This document shows positions 1 through 8,448 of a stretch of 64,000 nucleotides of DNA, piece by piece. Origin of the DNA: Fodinibius sp052060035 (GTDB lineage: Bacteria > Bacteroidota > Rhodothermia > Balneolales > Balneolaceae). The stretch covers positions 1 to 64,000 of the forward strand of contig NZ_JBPOEA010000014.1 of assembly GCF_052060035.1 (NCBI RefSeq), given 5' to 3'. The notes beneath the pieces are model-generated. The model saw only the letters and a list, made by a program, of their open reading frames with translations. It made no database searches and was not told the DNA's origin. Numbering within the stretch: the stretch's first letter is position 1; each line of letters begins with the position of its first letter. Both the position numbers and the translations under genes were made by a program.

Positions 1-298
1 TGGCGATCGATTGCCGTTGGATTTAACCCGTAACCACGAAAAATAAGCAGCCCGGACAGAGTTCAGTTTACATACCCATTACGACACTTCGTCTTGCTTT
101 CTAATGCCAATTTTTGAGCCCACTCATAATTTCTCCCACACTCTACCACACTTTTCCCCACTTTCTGTAATTTTGATATTCACTCCTTTACAGACTATTA
201 AAAACGCCTTTACATTAAGTAAGAGACGTTTCTCTCATTTCATTTCTTACTTTCATCTTCCAAAATAATCTCCTCTCAAATCTTTCTTTAATAAATGC
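1..298. other. Non-coding stretch upstream of mraZ
   Basis: I see no convincing coding frame on either strand in the first ~300 bases. The region is AT-rich; its only clear structure is the inverted MraZ-box-like array at 119-161, annotated separately. It may hold the promoter of a gene lying to the left of the window on the minus strand, but no start codon with an open frame is visible. Confidence 0.5.
119..161 (-). promoter_or_regulatory. Inverted array of MraZ-box-like repeats
   Basis: Read on the minus strand this stretch has GTGGGG, GTGTGG and GTGTGG units starting 10 bases apart, with one further GTGGG unit after a longer spacer. The unit and its 10-base period match the plus-strand array at 329-355. 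Direct TGGG-containing repeats of this period are the known binding signal of MraZ. The opposite orientation, about 170 bases from the first array, suggests a second MraZ-bound operator, perhaps serving a divergent gene outside the window or DNA looping. The spacing is direct observation; the function is inference. Confidence 0.5.
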
Positions 299-328
299 TT
301 GACAAATTACATCCTTTCGGGGTACATT
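299..328 (+). promoter_or_regulatory. Candidate mraZ/dcw promoter
   Basis: TTGACA at 299-304 is a perfect sigma-70-type -35 hexamer, followed after 18 bases by TACATT at 323-328 as a -10-like element. The MraZ box array begins at 329, right at the expected transcription start, which is the right place for repression by MraZ. The leader to the mraZ start codon would be about 75 nt. Confidence 0.5.
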
Positions 329-355
329 GTGGAGTGAAGTGGGAGAATGTGGGAG
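329..355 (+). promoter_or_regulatory. MraZ box array (three direct repeats)
   Basis: Three units, GTGGAG at 329, GTGGGAG at 339 and GTGGGAG at 349, start exactly 10 bases apart, one helical turn, just downstream of the candidate promoter and about 55 bases before mraZ. This is the arrangement of the MraZ operator described in front of dcw clusters in other bacteria, where MraZ represses its own operon. The repeats are seen directly; the regulator assignment follows from the adjacent mraZ gene. Confidence 0.75.
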
Positions 356-409
356 TTCTAAATCCACTTATCGAATTCGATAACATTTGCTGTTAATTCT
401 GGGGACCAT

Positions 410-880
410 ATGCCAAGCTTTAAGGGTCAATACGAACATAGTGTTGATAACAAAGGACGCGTTAGCTTCCCGGCTAAACTACGTAAAACCCTTAACCCCC
501 AGGCACAAGAGCGTTTTACTATATTAAGAGGTCTTGAACCCTGCCTTTATCTGTACCCAGAAGATGAATGGCAGAAAGTAGAGGATCAGCTCTCCCAGAT
601 CAACAGCTTTACCAAAGAGGGTCGCACGGTAAAACGTAATTTCTTGCGTTTCGCCGAAGATGTTAACTTGGATAATCAGAATCGCATTCCTCTCCCTTCA
701 CAATTAACTGATTGGGCCGGCATTGATGGCAAAGCCATTTTCATCGGTAGCGGCGAACGCATTGAAATATGGTCGCCCGAAAAACTGGATGAAATTGACT
801 CCGGCCTCGATTTTGAATCGTACCAAGAACTTTTTGAGCGCGTGATGGGTGACAATGACAACCATAATGACGAACAATGA
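410..880 (+). CDS. mraZ: Transcriptional regulator MraZ
   Basis: MraZ is the ring-forming, AbrB-fold DNA-binding protein that heads the division and cell-wall (dcw) cluster and usually represses it. The protein (156 aa, normal length) carries both diagnostic DxxxR motifs, D13-N-K-G-R17 and D88-N-Q-N-R92, one in each of the two tandem MraZ half-domains. The start ATG at 410 is supported by the typical N-terminus MPSFKGQYEHSVD. The MraZ-box arrays upstream (119-161 and 329-355) fit autoregulation. Its end overlaps the beginning of rsmH, so the two genes are probably translationally coupled. Confidence 0.96.
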   Translation: MPSFKGQYEHSVDNKGRVSFPAKLRKTLNPQAQERFTILRGLEPCLYLYPEDEWQKVEDQLSQINSFTKEGRTVKRNFLRFAEDVNLDNQNRIPLPSQLTDWAGIDGKAIFIGSGERIEIWSPEKLDEIDSGLDFESYQELFERVMGDNDNHNDEQ

Positions 881-1802
881 TACATATCATGAGCATCAGC
901 CGGTACTGCTGGAAGAATCCGTAGACTACTTAATTACGGATGCCAGCGGGATCTATATCGATGCGACTTTAGGCGGTGGCGGACACAGCCTGGCATTGTT
1001 ATCTCACCTAAATGACGACGCTCAACTTATTGGTATCGATCAGGATGACGAAGCCCTTGCGGCAGCAAATGCACGCATCGGCGACGACAAACGATTTTCT
1101 TCCATAAAAGGAAATTTCGGTTACCTCTCCAGGCTATTACCCCCAGAACTCCACGGAGAGGTAGCCGGAATCCTTCTTGACCTGGGCGTATCTACCCATC
1201 AAATAAAAGAAGCCGAACGTGGATTCACGTTTCAGGAAGAAGGTCCGCTCGATATGCGCATGAGCAACTTGCGCGGAATAACAGCATACCAAGTAGTAAA
1301 TGAATACTCCTACGAAGATCTGCGCGATGTCATCTATCATTATGGAGAAGAACGTAACAGTCGCAAGATTGCACGTAAAATTATTGACAGACGGCCGATT
1401 GAAACCACTACTGAACTCCGAAACGCCGTTGAGGCCGTCGTAAAAGGTCAATACCAGATAAAAAGTGTGGCTCGCGTTTTCCAGGGCATACGCATAGAGG
1501 TTAATCGTGAACTGGACATGCTCAGAAAGGTATTGGAACAATCCCTTGATGTGCTAAAAGAAAACGGGCGCATTGTGGCTATCAGCTACCATTCGCTGGA
1601 AGATCGGATCGTCAAAAAGTTTTTTAAAGCCGGTAATCACGAGGGAAAAATCGAAAAAGATTTTTACGGTAACCCGCTGTCTCCCATAGAAGAAATATCA
1701 GGCGGTATTATTCGTCCTACAGAAGAAGAGATCGAGCGCAATCCCGCTTCACGAAGTGCAAAGATGCGCGTTGCCCAGAAAATAAGTCCACCGGAGGTGT
1801 AA
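855..1802 (+). CDS. rsmH: 16S rRNA m4C1402 methyltransferase RsmH
   Basis: RsmH (MraW) N4-methylates C1402 of 16S rRNA with S-adenosylmethionine. The sequence shows the family N-terminus (HQPVLLEESVDYL), the SAM-binding glycine loop (DATLGGGGHS) and the C-terminal ISYHSLEDRIVK motif. Length is about 315 aa, usual for the family. The start is uncertain: GTG 849, ATG 855 and ATG 867 are all in frame inside the end of mraZ; I chose 855 because a GGGTG stretch lies just upstream. A strong GGAGGTG ribosome site at its very end serves ftsL. Confidence 0.95.
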   Translation: MTTIMTNNDTYHEHQPVLLEESVDYLITDASGIYIDATLGGGGHSLALLSHLNDDAQLIGIDQDDEALAAANARIGDDKRFSSIKGNFGYLSRLLPPELHGEVAGILLDLGVSTHQIKEAERGFTFQEEGPLDMRMSNLRGITAYQVVNEYSYEDLRDVIYHYGEERNSRKIARKIIDRRPIETTTELRNAVEAVVKGQYQIKSVARVFQGIRIEVNRELDMLRKVLEQSLDVLKENGRIVAISYHSLEDRIVKKFFKAGNHEGKIEKDFYGNPLSPIEEISGGIIRPTEEEIERNPASRSAKMRVAQKISPPEV

Positions 1803-1803
1803 T

Positions 1804-2232
1804 ATGCTGATAAAATCTCCGATGAAAAAAGATAAGGTTAAGCAAAATCGACGAACGAAGAATAAAAAGTCGTCGCGCTCCTCAAATCGTATCCTTATTA
1901 ATGGTAATAGCGGTAATAAACGAACCAATGTTTCATCCAAGAAGAAAAAGGGAATATCCCTTCCCAAGTTGAAACCCTGGAAAGTGATTATTGGTGCGAT
2001 TGCGCTTGGAGTGTTGGGTATTCTTTATCTCAACCATGTATTTGCAACCCAGCAATTATTGCGCGAAGTCAATCAGCTTGAGGCTGAATATAATCGCGTT
2101 GAACGTATGCATACCGACTATAAACTTATTTATGATCGAATGATTGGTCCCGCCAAAATTTATGAAAATGCCCAAAATGCTGGTTTCATTAACGGCGGAC
2201 CGGCTGAAAAAGTAATTGAGGTGGAAAAGTAG
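1804..2232 (+). CDS. ftsL: Cell division protein FtsL-like
   Basis: This small bitopic protein (142 aa) sits at the ftsL position between rsmH and ftsI. It has a very basic cytoplasmic N-terminus (residues 1-60, rich in Lys and Arg), one membrane segment at about 60-80, and a short periplasmic helix with coiled-coil character (QQLLREVNQLEAEYNRVERM). FtsL forms the FtsQ-FtsB-FtsL complex that activates FtsW/FtsI. Sequence conservation in this family is low, so the call rests on topology and position. GGAGGTG at 1793-1799 is one of the best ribosome sites of the window. Confidence 0.82.
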   Translation: MLIKSPMKKDKVKQNRRTKNKKSSRSSNRILINGNSGNKRTNVSSKKKKGISLPKLKPWKVIIGAIALGVLGILYLNHVFATQQLLREVNQLEAEYNRVERMHTDYKLIYDRMIGPAKIYENAQNAGFINGGPAEKVIEVEK

Positions 2233-4398
2233 ATGAAAAATACTCGTTCTGCCATACTGAATCGGATGTTTATGGTTTTTGGTCTGGTCCTATTGGTACC
2301 CTGTGCCATTGGACTACAGCTGGTCCGTGTCAACTTTATAGAGGGCGATGAGCTTCGCAACCTCTGGAATGAACAGGCCATCGACTATATCTCCATCCCT
2401 GCACAGCGTGGTAATATCTATGGTCAAGAAGGGAGTCTGCTTGCCACAAACAGTGTCGTTTATAAAGCTGCTATCGATCCTAAAATTAAGGGACTTTCCA
2501 GTTCACAAATTACACAGATCTGCGACACGCTGGCTAAATATACCGGCCAATCTTCACAATTTTATCAGCAAAAGATCAACAAGGCCCCCAACCGGTCAAG
2601 GTATGTAGTGTTAAATAAAAGTATCGACACTGAAGCCCATCAAGCACTCCGTCAGCTTAATATTCGGGCTGTTATTCTTGAAGAAGAATATAAGCGAAAA
2701 TACAATTTTGGAACATTAGCAGCCCACACTCTTGGCTTTGTAAATCATGACCTTAACGGCATGACAGGCCTTGAAAAAAAATATAACAAACAACTCCGTG
2801 GGGAAGATGGGGTACAGCAAGTTCGTCGCGATCGTAATGGCCGTATCTATGCCTATCTGGGTGCACCTCGAAAGCAACCGCAACAAGGTTATTCCCTTCA
2901 CACCACTATTGATTCTCATATTCAAGCTATTGTAGAAGAAGAGCTTAAAGCCGGGATTGACAAAACCAGATCCACCAGCGGTTCCGCTATTGTTATGGAT
3001 CCTCAAACAGGAGCCATTAAAGCGATGGCTAATTATCCCACATTCAATCCCAACAATCCTGCCTCTCTTAACAGTACGAACCGCAGGAACTTTGCGATCT
3101 CGGATATGATCGAGCCCGGCTCTACTTTTAAACTTGTTACATCCATAGCAGCTGTTGAACAAGAGAAAATACAATTTGATGAGCAGTTTGAAACTCCCGA
3201 TGACGGCAAAATGCTGATACACGGGCAGTGGATGCGCGACCATGAACCGTTAGGAACGCTTTCCTTTCCTGAGGTGATCCAAAAATCATCAAATGTGGCT
3301 ACGGCCCAAATCGCTATGCGTCTGTCTAAGGATGCATTTTATCAATATGCTCGTAATCTCGGGTTTGGCACACTTACAAATATTGATCTTCCTAATGAGG
3401 AAAGCGGGCGACTGCCAAAACCTTATGAATGGAGCCAGGTTACCCTACCCTGGATGTCGATCGGTTATGAAGTACAATCCACTCCCATTCAGATTGCACA
3501 GGCGTATGCTGCTTTTGCCAACAACGGAACAATGATGCGCCCCTATTTGGTAGAAAGGATTACAAACGGCCAAGACGAAGTTGTTCGGAAAAATAATAAA
3601 GTGCCTGTGCGAAAAATTGCTAAAGCATCTACCATTAATAAACTATACCCGATCTTTAAGAATGTGGTTTCGGATTCTGGAACAGCGGAATATGCTCAGG
3701 TTAAAGGACTTTCTATCGTAGGCAAAACCGGGACCGCCCAAAAATATATTGATGGTCAATATCGCAATGAATATCGCTCTTCATTTGTGGGCGTATTCCC
3801 GGCTGATAATCCCAAATACGTTTGCCTGGTTGTACTTGATGATCCAGATACCTATCCGCCATACGGTGGTGTTACTGCGGGGCCTATCTTTAGAGAAACG
3901 GCCAACCGCATTGCCGGGTTAGACAATGAAATTGAAAAACACATTTTGCAAAAGGAGCAAGATGATGAAGTCTGGGCCTTCGCTCCCAATCTTACCGGAT
4001 TAACAAAGAAAGATGCAGAAGCCCTGTTACAGAAGCAGCAACTATCATACAACTTTCAGGGGGATGGCGATTGGATTACCAGTCAGACACCGGCAAACGG
4101 TACAGAATTAACACCTAACGACGAAATTGAACTGACACTTTCTAATACCATTGCTGAAACAGAAGTACAAGAATTACCCGATGGATATGCAACAATCCCC
4201 AATGTGGGCGGAATGAGCATGCGAAAAGCAATGGTACTGCTCAATAACCGCGGTTTTGAAACTAAAATTATTGGTTCGGGCACAATATATACCCAGTTCC
4301 CTCGTCCCGGTGATATGATGAAACAGGGACGAACTGTTACCATCCGCGGAAAAGCCAAACCATTGGAATCACTGACAGCAAATAAGTCAACGGAATGA
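2233..4398 (+). CDS. ftsI: Septal peptidoglycan transpeptidase FtsI (PBP3) with PASTA domains
   Basis: FtsI crosslinks septal peptidoglycan in the periplasm. The 721 aa chain has an N-terminal membrane anchor (about 11-33), a dimerisation domain, and a transpeptidase domain with all catalytic motifs: S297-T-F-K300, S352-S-N354 and K498-T-G500. After residue ~575 come two PASTA-like repeats (NLTGLTKKDAEALL and IPNVGGMSMRKAMVLL), which make it longer than the proteobacterial enzyme and resemble Spo VD/PBP2x-type proteins. It starts directly after the ftsL stop and overlaps murE by the sequence ATGA. Confidence 0.96.
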   Translation: MKNTRSAILNRMFMVFGLVLLVPCAIGLQLVRVNFIEGDELRNLWNEQAIDYISIPAQRGNIYGQEGSLLATNSVVYKAAIDPKIKGLSSSQITQICDTLAKYTGQSSQFYQQKINKAPNRSRYVVLNKSIDTEAHQALRQLNIRAVILEEEYKRKYNFGTLAAHTLGFVNHDLNGMTGLEKKYNKQLRGEDGVQQVRRDRNGRIYAYLGAPRKQPQQGYSLHTTIDSHIQAIVEEELKAGIDKTRSTSGSAIVMDPQTGAIKAMANYPTFNPNNPASLNSTNRRNFAISDMIEPGSTFKLVTSIAAVEQEKIQFDEQFETPDDGKMLIHGQWMRDHEPLGTLSFPEVIQKSSNVATAQIAMRLSKDAFYQYARNLGFGTLTNIDLPNEESGRLPKPYEWSQVTLPWMSIGYEVQSTPIQIAQAYAAFANNGTMMRPYLVERITNGQDEVVRKNNKVPVRKIAKASTINKLYPIFKNVVSDSGTAEYAQVKGLSIVGKTGTAQKYIDGQYRNEYRSSFVGVFPADNPKYVCLVVLDDPDTYPPYGGVTAGPIFRETANRIAGLDNEIEKHILQKEQDDEVWAFAPNLTGLTKKDAEALLQKQQLSYNFQGDGDWITSQTPANGTELTPNDEIELTLSNTIAETEVQELPDGYATIPNVGGMSMRKAMVLLNNRGFETKIIGSGTIYTQFPRPGDMMKQGRTVTIRGKAKPLESLTANKSTE

Positions 4399-5876
4399 CA
4401 TTCGATAAACTTATATCACTTTGCAAGCCGATTGACGTCTCCGGACCGGAGCCGAGTAGCATTGGTATGCTTCGTCAAGATTCCAGGAAGGTCGAACCCG
4501 GTGATGTGTTTATTGCTATTAAAGGTTTTCAGGTTGACGGACATTCTTTTATTGATGATGCCATTGCCAATGGGGCCTCGATTGTTATATGTGAAGAACC
4601 ATTTTATTCTGATGAAGAGGTCTGTGTTGTTGAAGTTCCGAATACCCGATCATTGGTCGGACCACTGGCACAGGCATTTTACGACAACCCGGCTAAGAAA
4701 TTAACGCTTGTTGGTATCACCGGAACCAACGGTAAAACAACTGTTGCCAATCTGGTTTATCAGACCCTACAAAAGCTGGGCAAAAAACCATCACTGTTGG
4801 GCACGGTAGCAAAACGTATCGGTAATCAAGAATTAGAAAGTAAACTAACAACCTCCGATCCTATTGAATTGGCTGCCGATATGGCTCAAATGGTTAAAGC
4901 CGGATCAACACACTTGGTGATGGAAGTTTCATCACATGCTCTTGATCAGCAGCGAGTTAATGGGATTGACTTTCAGATTGCTGCCTTTACTAATCTCAGC
5001 CACGACCATCTGGATTATCATCATGATTTAAAGTCGTATGCAGAGTCAAAAAAGAAATTATTCGATAACCTAAGTCCAGATGCCACTGCGGTCATTAATG
5101 GAGATGACGACCAAGCCAGTTTTATAGTAATGGACTGTCCTGCAGAAGTTATTGACTTTAGCTTTAAAAAAGCGCTCAAAGTTGATTGCCAGGTACTTTC
5201 AAACAACATGGACGGGCTGGTTGTCCGCATCGGCAAAGTTATGGTTGAGAGTCCGTTAGTCGGCACCTTCAACGCCTACAATTTGAGCCAAGCCTTTTTG
5301 GTTTGCCAATCCATGGGGTATGACAGCGAAGAAGTGAAAGAGGCTTTGGAATCCTCCAATGGAGCAGCCGGTCGGCTGGAACGCGTAAAGGGTTCAGGAG
5401 AAAAAGGGAATCCCGTTGTACTGGTAGACTACGCCCACACCCCGGACGCTTTGGAAAATGTGGCCTCTACCCTGGCTGATATTAAAGCAGAACAACAGCA
5501 ATTCCATATTGTTTTTGGATGTGGAGGTAATCGGGATAAGACCAAGCGTCCCAAAATGGCCAACATTGCGGAGCGGTACGCCGATAAAGTAACCGCCACC
5601 TCAGACAATCCTCGCGACGAAGATCCCGATGCCATCATTGATGACATCATGGAAGGGTTTGATGATCCTAAAGCCATTACAAGAATTACAAATCGAAAAA
5701 AAGCTATTGAACAAGCCATTATTGAGGGTAATGACAATACCTTGATTTTAATTGCTGGTAAAGGGCACGAAACATATCAGAAAGTTGCGGGGAAACGTCA
5801 CGATTTTGACGACCGCGCTATTGCCCGGGCAGCATTAGGTAACAGAAATATGAATCCTAAAAACGAGGATACCTAA
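4395..5876 (+). CDS. murE: UDP-MurNAc-tripeptide synthetase MurE (meso-DAP type)
   Basis: MurE adds the third stem-peptide residue to UDP-MurNAc-L-Ala-D-Glu in the cytoplasm using ATP. The Mur ligase ATP loop is GTNGKTT at 110-116, and the DNPR motif at 404-407 (followed by DEDP) is the signature of meso-diaminopimelate-adding enzymes rather than lysine-adding ones. Length (493 aa) is normal. It overlaps ftsI by 4 bases and its TAA overlaps the mraY ATG by one base. murF, which often follows murE, is absent here. Confidence 0.96.
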   Translation: MTFDKLISLCKPIDVSGPEPSSIGMLRQDSRKVEPGDVFIAIKGFQVDGHSFIDDAIANGASIVICEEPFYSDEEVCVVEVPNTRSLVGPLAQAFYDNPAKKLTLVGITGTNGKTTVANLVYQTLQKLGKKPSLLGTVAKRIGNQELESKLTTSDPIELAADMAQMVKAGSTHLVMEVSSHALDQQRVNGIDFQIAAFTNLSHDHLDYHHDLKSYAESKKKLFDNLSPDATAVINGDDDQASFIVMDCPAEVIDFSFKKALKVDCQVLSNNMDGLVVRIGKVMVESPLVGTFNAYNLSQAFLVCQSMGYDSEEVKEALESSNGAAGRLERVKGSGEKGNPVVLVDYAHTPDALENVASTLADIKAEQQQFHIVFGCGGNRDKTKRPKMANIAERYADKVTATSDNPRDEDPDAIIDDIMEGFDDPKAITRITNRKKAIEQAIIEGNDNTLILIAGKGHETYQKVAGKRHDFDDRAIARAALGNRNMNPKNEDT

Positions 5877-7012
5877 TGCTATACGAACTCTTACATTGGT
5901 TAGAAATGAACTATCAGCCGCCCGGCTTTGGCGCGTTTGAATTTATTACTACCCGGGCTGCTATTGCTGCGGCTATGGCGCTGTTTATCAGCGTAATGAT
6001 TGGCCGACGTATCATCGAATGGCTCGAAAAAATGCAGCTTCGCGAAGTAATCCGTGAAGATATCGGCTTGGATACCCACCTTGGAAAGGCTCATACTCCA
6101 ACGATGGGAGGCCTAATTATTCTGTTGGCTATTCTCATCCCGGCTATTTTTTGGATGAAAATGGACAGCATCTATACATGGATGATTATTCTTGTCACTT
6201 TCATCCTTGGAATCGTGGGTTTTGCCGATGATTATATTAAAGTAGTTAAAAAGGATAAATCGGGCCTAAGCGGCAGATTAAAAATTGCCGGACAAATTTT
6301 TGTGGGTCTTCTGTTGGGACTTACCCTCTATTTCTGGCCGGAGTTTCAGGATTTTAATACGCTGTCTACCGTGCCATTCCTGAAAAATGTAAATATAGAT
6401 TACGCCGTATTGGGAGAAGCACTCGGGTGGGTCATTTATATCCCGATGGTGGTTTTTGTGATTACAGCTGTCAGTAACGCCGTAAACTTGACCGACGGCC
6501 TTGACGGCCTTGCGGCCGGCACATCAGCCATTGCGGGACTCATCCTCGGCATTTTTGCCTATGTATCCGGCCGAACCGACTTCTCCGACTTCCTTGACAT
6601 TATTTATCTGCCCGGAGCGGGTGAGCTAACCATATTTGCTGCATCCTTGGTAGGAGCCTGCATGGGCTTTTTGTGGTACAACGCACATCCGGCTTCTGTT
6701 TTTATGGGGGATACCGGATCGCTGGCTTTGGGCGGATCTTTCGGAGCTTTGGCTCTAATGCTGCACAAGGAACTCCTACTGCCCATTATCTGCGGAATAT
6801 TTTTTGTCGAGACCGTTTCTGTGATCATTCAAACAACGTATTTCAAATACACAAAACGCAAATATGGAGAGGGGAAACGCGTGTTTTTAATGACCCCCAT
6901 CCATCACCACTTTGAGAAAAAAGGACTTCCTGAATCTAAAATAGTCATTCGCTTCTGGATTGTTGCTGTGCTCCTTGGAATTCTAAGCCTCTTAACCCTC
7001 AAATTGCGATGA
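5876..7012 (+). CDS. mraY: Phospho-MurNAc-pentapeptide translocase MraY
   Basis: MraY is the polytopic membrane enzyme that transfers phospho-MurNAc-pentapeptide to undecaprenyl phosphate to form lipid I. The 378 aa sequence has the catalytic Asp-pair loop (FADDYIKV), the NAVNLTDGLDGLA motif, MGDTGSLALGG and the HHH motif in TPIHHHFEKKG, with about ten hydrophobic segments. It overlaps murE by one base and murD by four (ATGA), showing tight operon packing. Confidence 0.97.
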   Translation: MLYELLHWLEMNYQPPGFGAFEFITTRAAIAAAMALFISVMIGRRIIEWLEKMQLREVIREDIGLDTHLGKAHTPTMGGLIILLAILIPAIFWMKMDSIYTWMIILVTFILGIVGFADDYIKVVKKDKSGLSGRLKIAGQIFVGLLLGLTLYFWPEFQDFNTLSTVPFLKNVNIDYAVLGEALGWVIYIPMVVFVITAVSNAVNLTDGLDGLAAGTSAIAGLILGIFAYVSGRTDFSDFLDIIYLPGAGELTIFAASLVGACMGFLWYNAHPASVFMGDTGSLALGGSFGALALMLHKELLLPIICGIFFVETVSVIIQTTYFKYTKRKYGEGKRVFLMTPIHHHFEKKGLPESKIVIRFWIVAVLLGILSLLTLKLR

Positions 7013-8376
7013 GAGAAGTTGAGAACAAACATATCGTTGTTGTGGGAGCCGCCCGAAGCGGGTTGGCTGTGGCATCGCTGTTGAAGCGAAAAGGAGCCGA
7101 TATATTTGTCACAGACCACGGCCCGATCAGTAAATCCACAAAACAAAAACTCAAAAAACTGGACATCGCTTTTGAAGAAAACGGGCATACGGAAAAAGCG
7201 GAGCAAGGAGCATTTTTAGCCCTAAGTCCCGGCGTGCCTACAGAAGCCCCGCTCGTCCAGCACTATCTGAACCATGGAAAAGAAGTATTTTCAGAGATCG
7301 AGATTGCCAGCTGGTTTAACAAAAGCTCTATTGTAGCAGTTACCGGCAGCAACGGAAAAACAACGGTAACAAACTGGCTGGACCACACATGGAAAAAAGC
7401 TAATCGCAAGCATATTACGGCTGGTAACATAGGCTATGCATTCTCAGATAAAGTGGAACAAACATCACATAATTCTGAAGCTTTGTTGGAAGTCAGCAGT
7501 TTTCAACTCGATCACATAAATCGCTTCCATCCACATGTAAGTGTTCTCTTGAATATTTCGGCTGATCATCTCGATCGATATAACGATGATTTTTCTAACT
7601 ATGCAAAATCAAAGTTTCGAATTATTGAAAATCAAACCGGGGATGACTGGTTTATCTATAACTACGATGATCCGACAATTGCCGGTCATGTAGATTCACT
7701 TAAAAAAAAAGAAACTGCTCCCCGGCTTCTGCCCTTTTCAATCAAAAAAGAACTTACAGGATCGAATGGAGCTTTTGTACGAGACAAAAACATCATTTTA
7801 AAAATAAACAAACAAGAAGAGGTACTCATGCCAACTCGTGATGTTAAACTTTCAGGCCAACACAATTTAAGTAATGGCCTTGCTACGGCCCTTGCTGCCC
7901 GTGCTTCCGAAATTAAAAGTGATGTTATCCGTGAAAGCCTACGCACTTTTGAAGGTGTAGAACACCGCCTTGAACTGGTGCGGACTGTGAACGGTGTCAA
8001 GTACATTAACGACAGCAAAGCAACAAACATCAATGCCGTATGGTACGCGCTGGACAGTTTCGATGTACCTCTAACTGTTATTATGGGTGGACGCGATAAA
8101 GGAAATGACTATTCAGAGCTCGTTAATCAGATCCGCGAAAAAGTCCACACTATTATTGCTATTGGTGAAGCTCAACCATTGATCGAAGAGCAGCTAAAAT
8201 CCGTGGTTCCCAATTTTAAAACCGCCGATAACATGAACGATGCAGTGCGATCAGCAAAAGGAGTAGCCAAGCGCGGAGAGATTGTCTTGCTAAGTCCGGC
8301 TTGCTCCTCTTTTGATATGTACGACAATTATGAACATCGAGGAAATGAATTTAAAAAAGCAGTAAACAGACTTTAA
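7009..8376 (+). CDS. murD: UDP-MurNAc-L-alanine:D-glutamate ligase MurD
   Basis: MurD adds D-glutamate to UDP-MurNAc-L-Ala. The N-terminal Rossmann-like UDP-binding region (VVGAARSGLAVASLL) is followed by the ATP loop GSNGKTT at 113-119, the YINDSKATN motif and the C-terminal domain containing MGGRDKGNDY, all typical. Length 455 aa is normal. It is followed by a 72-base spacer carrying an imperfect inverted repeat before ftsW, the first real gap in the cluster. Confidence 0.96.
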   Translation: MREVENKHIVVVGAARSGLAVASLLKRKGADIFVTDHGPISKSTKQKLKKLDIAFEENGHTEKAEQGAFLALSPGVPTEAPLVQHYLNHGKEVFSEIEIASWFNKSSIVAVTGSNGKTTVTNWLDHTWKKANRKHITAGNIGYAFSDKVEQTSHNSEALLEVSSFQLDHINRFHPHVSVLLNISADHLDRYNDDFSNYAKSKFRIIENQTGDDWFIYNYDDPTIAGHVDSLKKKETAPRLLPFSIKKELTGSNGAFVRDKNIILKINKQEEVLMPTRDVKLSGQHNLSNGLATALAARASEIKSDVIRESLRTFEGVEHRLELVRTVNGVKYINDSKATNINAVWYALDSFDVPLTVIMGGRDKGNDYSELVNQIREKVHTIIAIGEAQPLIEEQLKSVVPNFKTADNMNDAVRSAKGVAKRGEIVLLSPACSSFDMYDNYEHRGNEFKKAVNRL

Positions 8377-8378
8377 AG

Positions 8379-8438
8379 CTCAGCCTTGAGTTTTCAGCTA
8401 TCTACTTTTTATTAGTTAGCTGAAAGCCGAAGACTGAA
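8379..8438. repeat. Imperfect inverted repeat between murD and ftsW
   Basis: Two ~22-base arms (8379-8400 and 8417-8438), built on TAGCTGAAA and its complement, match at 17 of 22 positions around a 16-base loop; the innermost 9 bases pair perfectly. In RNA this would be a long hairpin inside the operon. Its two-arm layout resembles the other small palindromic intergenic repeats of this genome but the sequence is a different family. Confidence 0.6.
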
Positions 8439-8448
8439 CACAGATATT

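Noticed and set aside
1137..1541. Long open frame antisense to rsmH (and similar frames antisense to ftsI, carB, recQ and others)
   Set aside because: They lie wholly inside well-identified genes, have no family features and follow from codon composition of the real gene.
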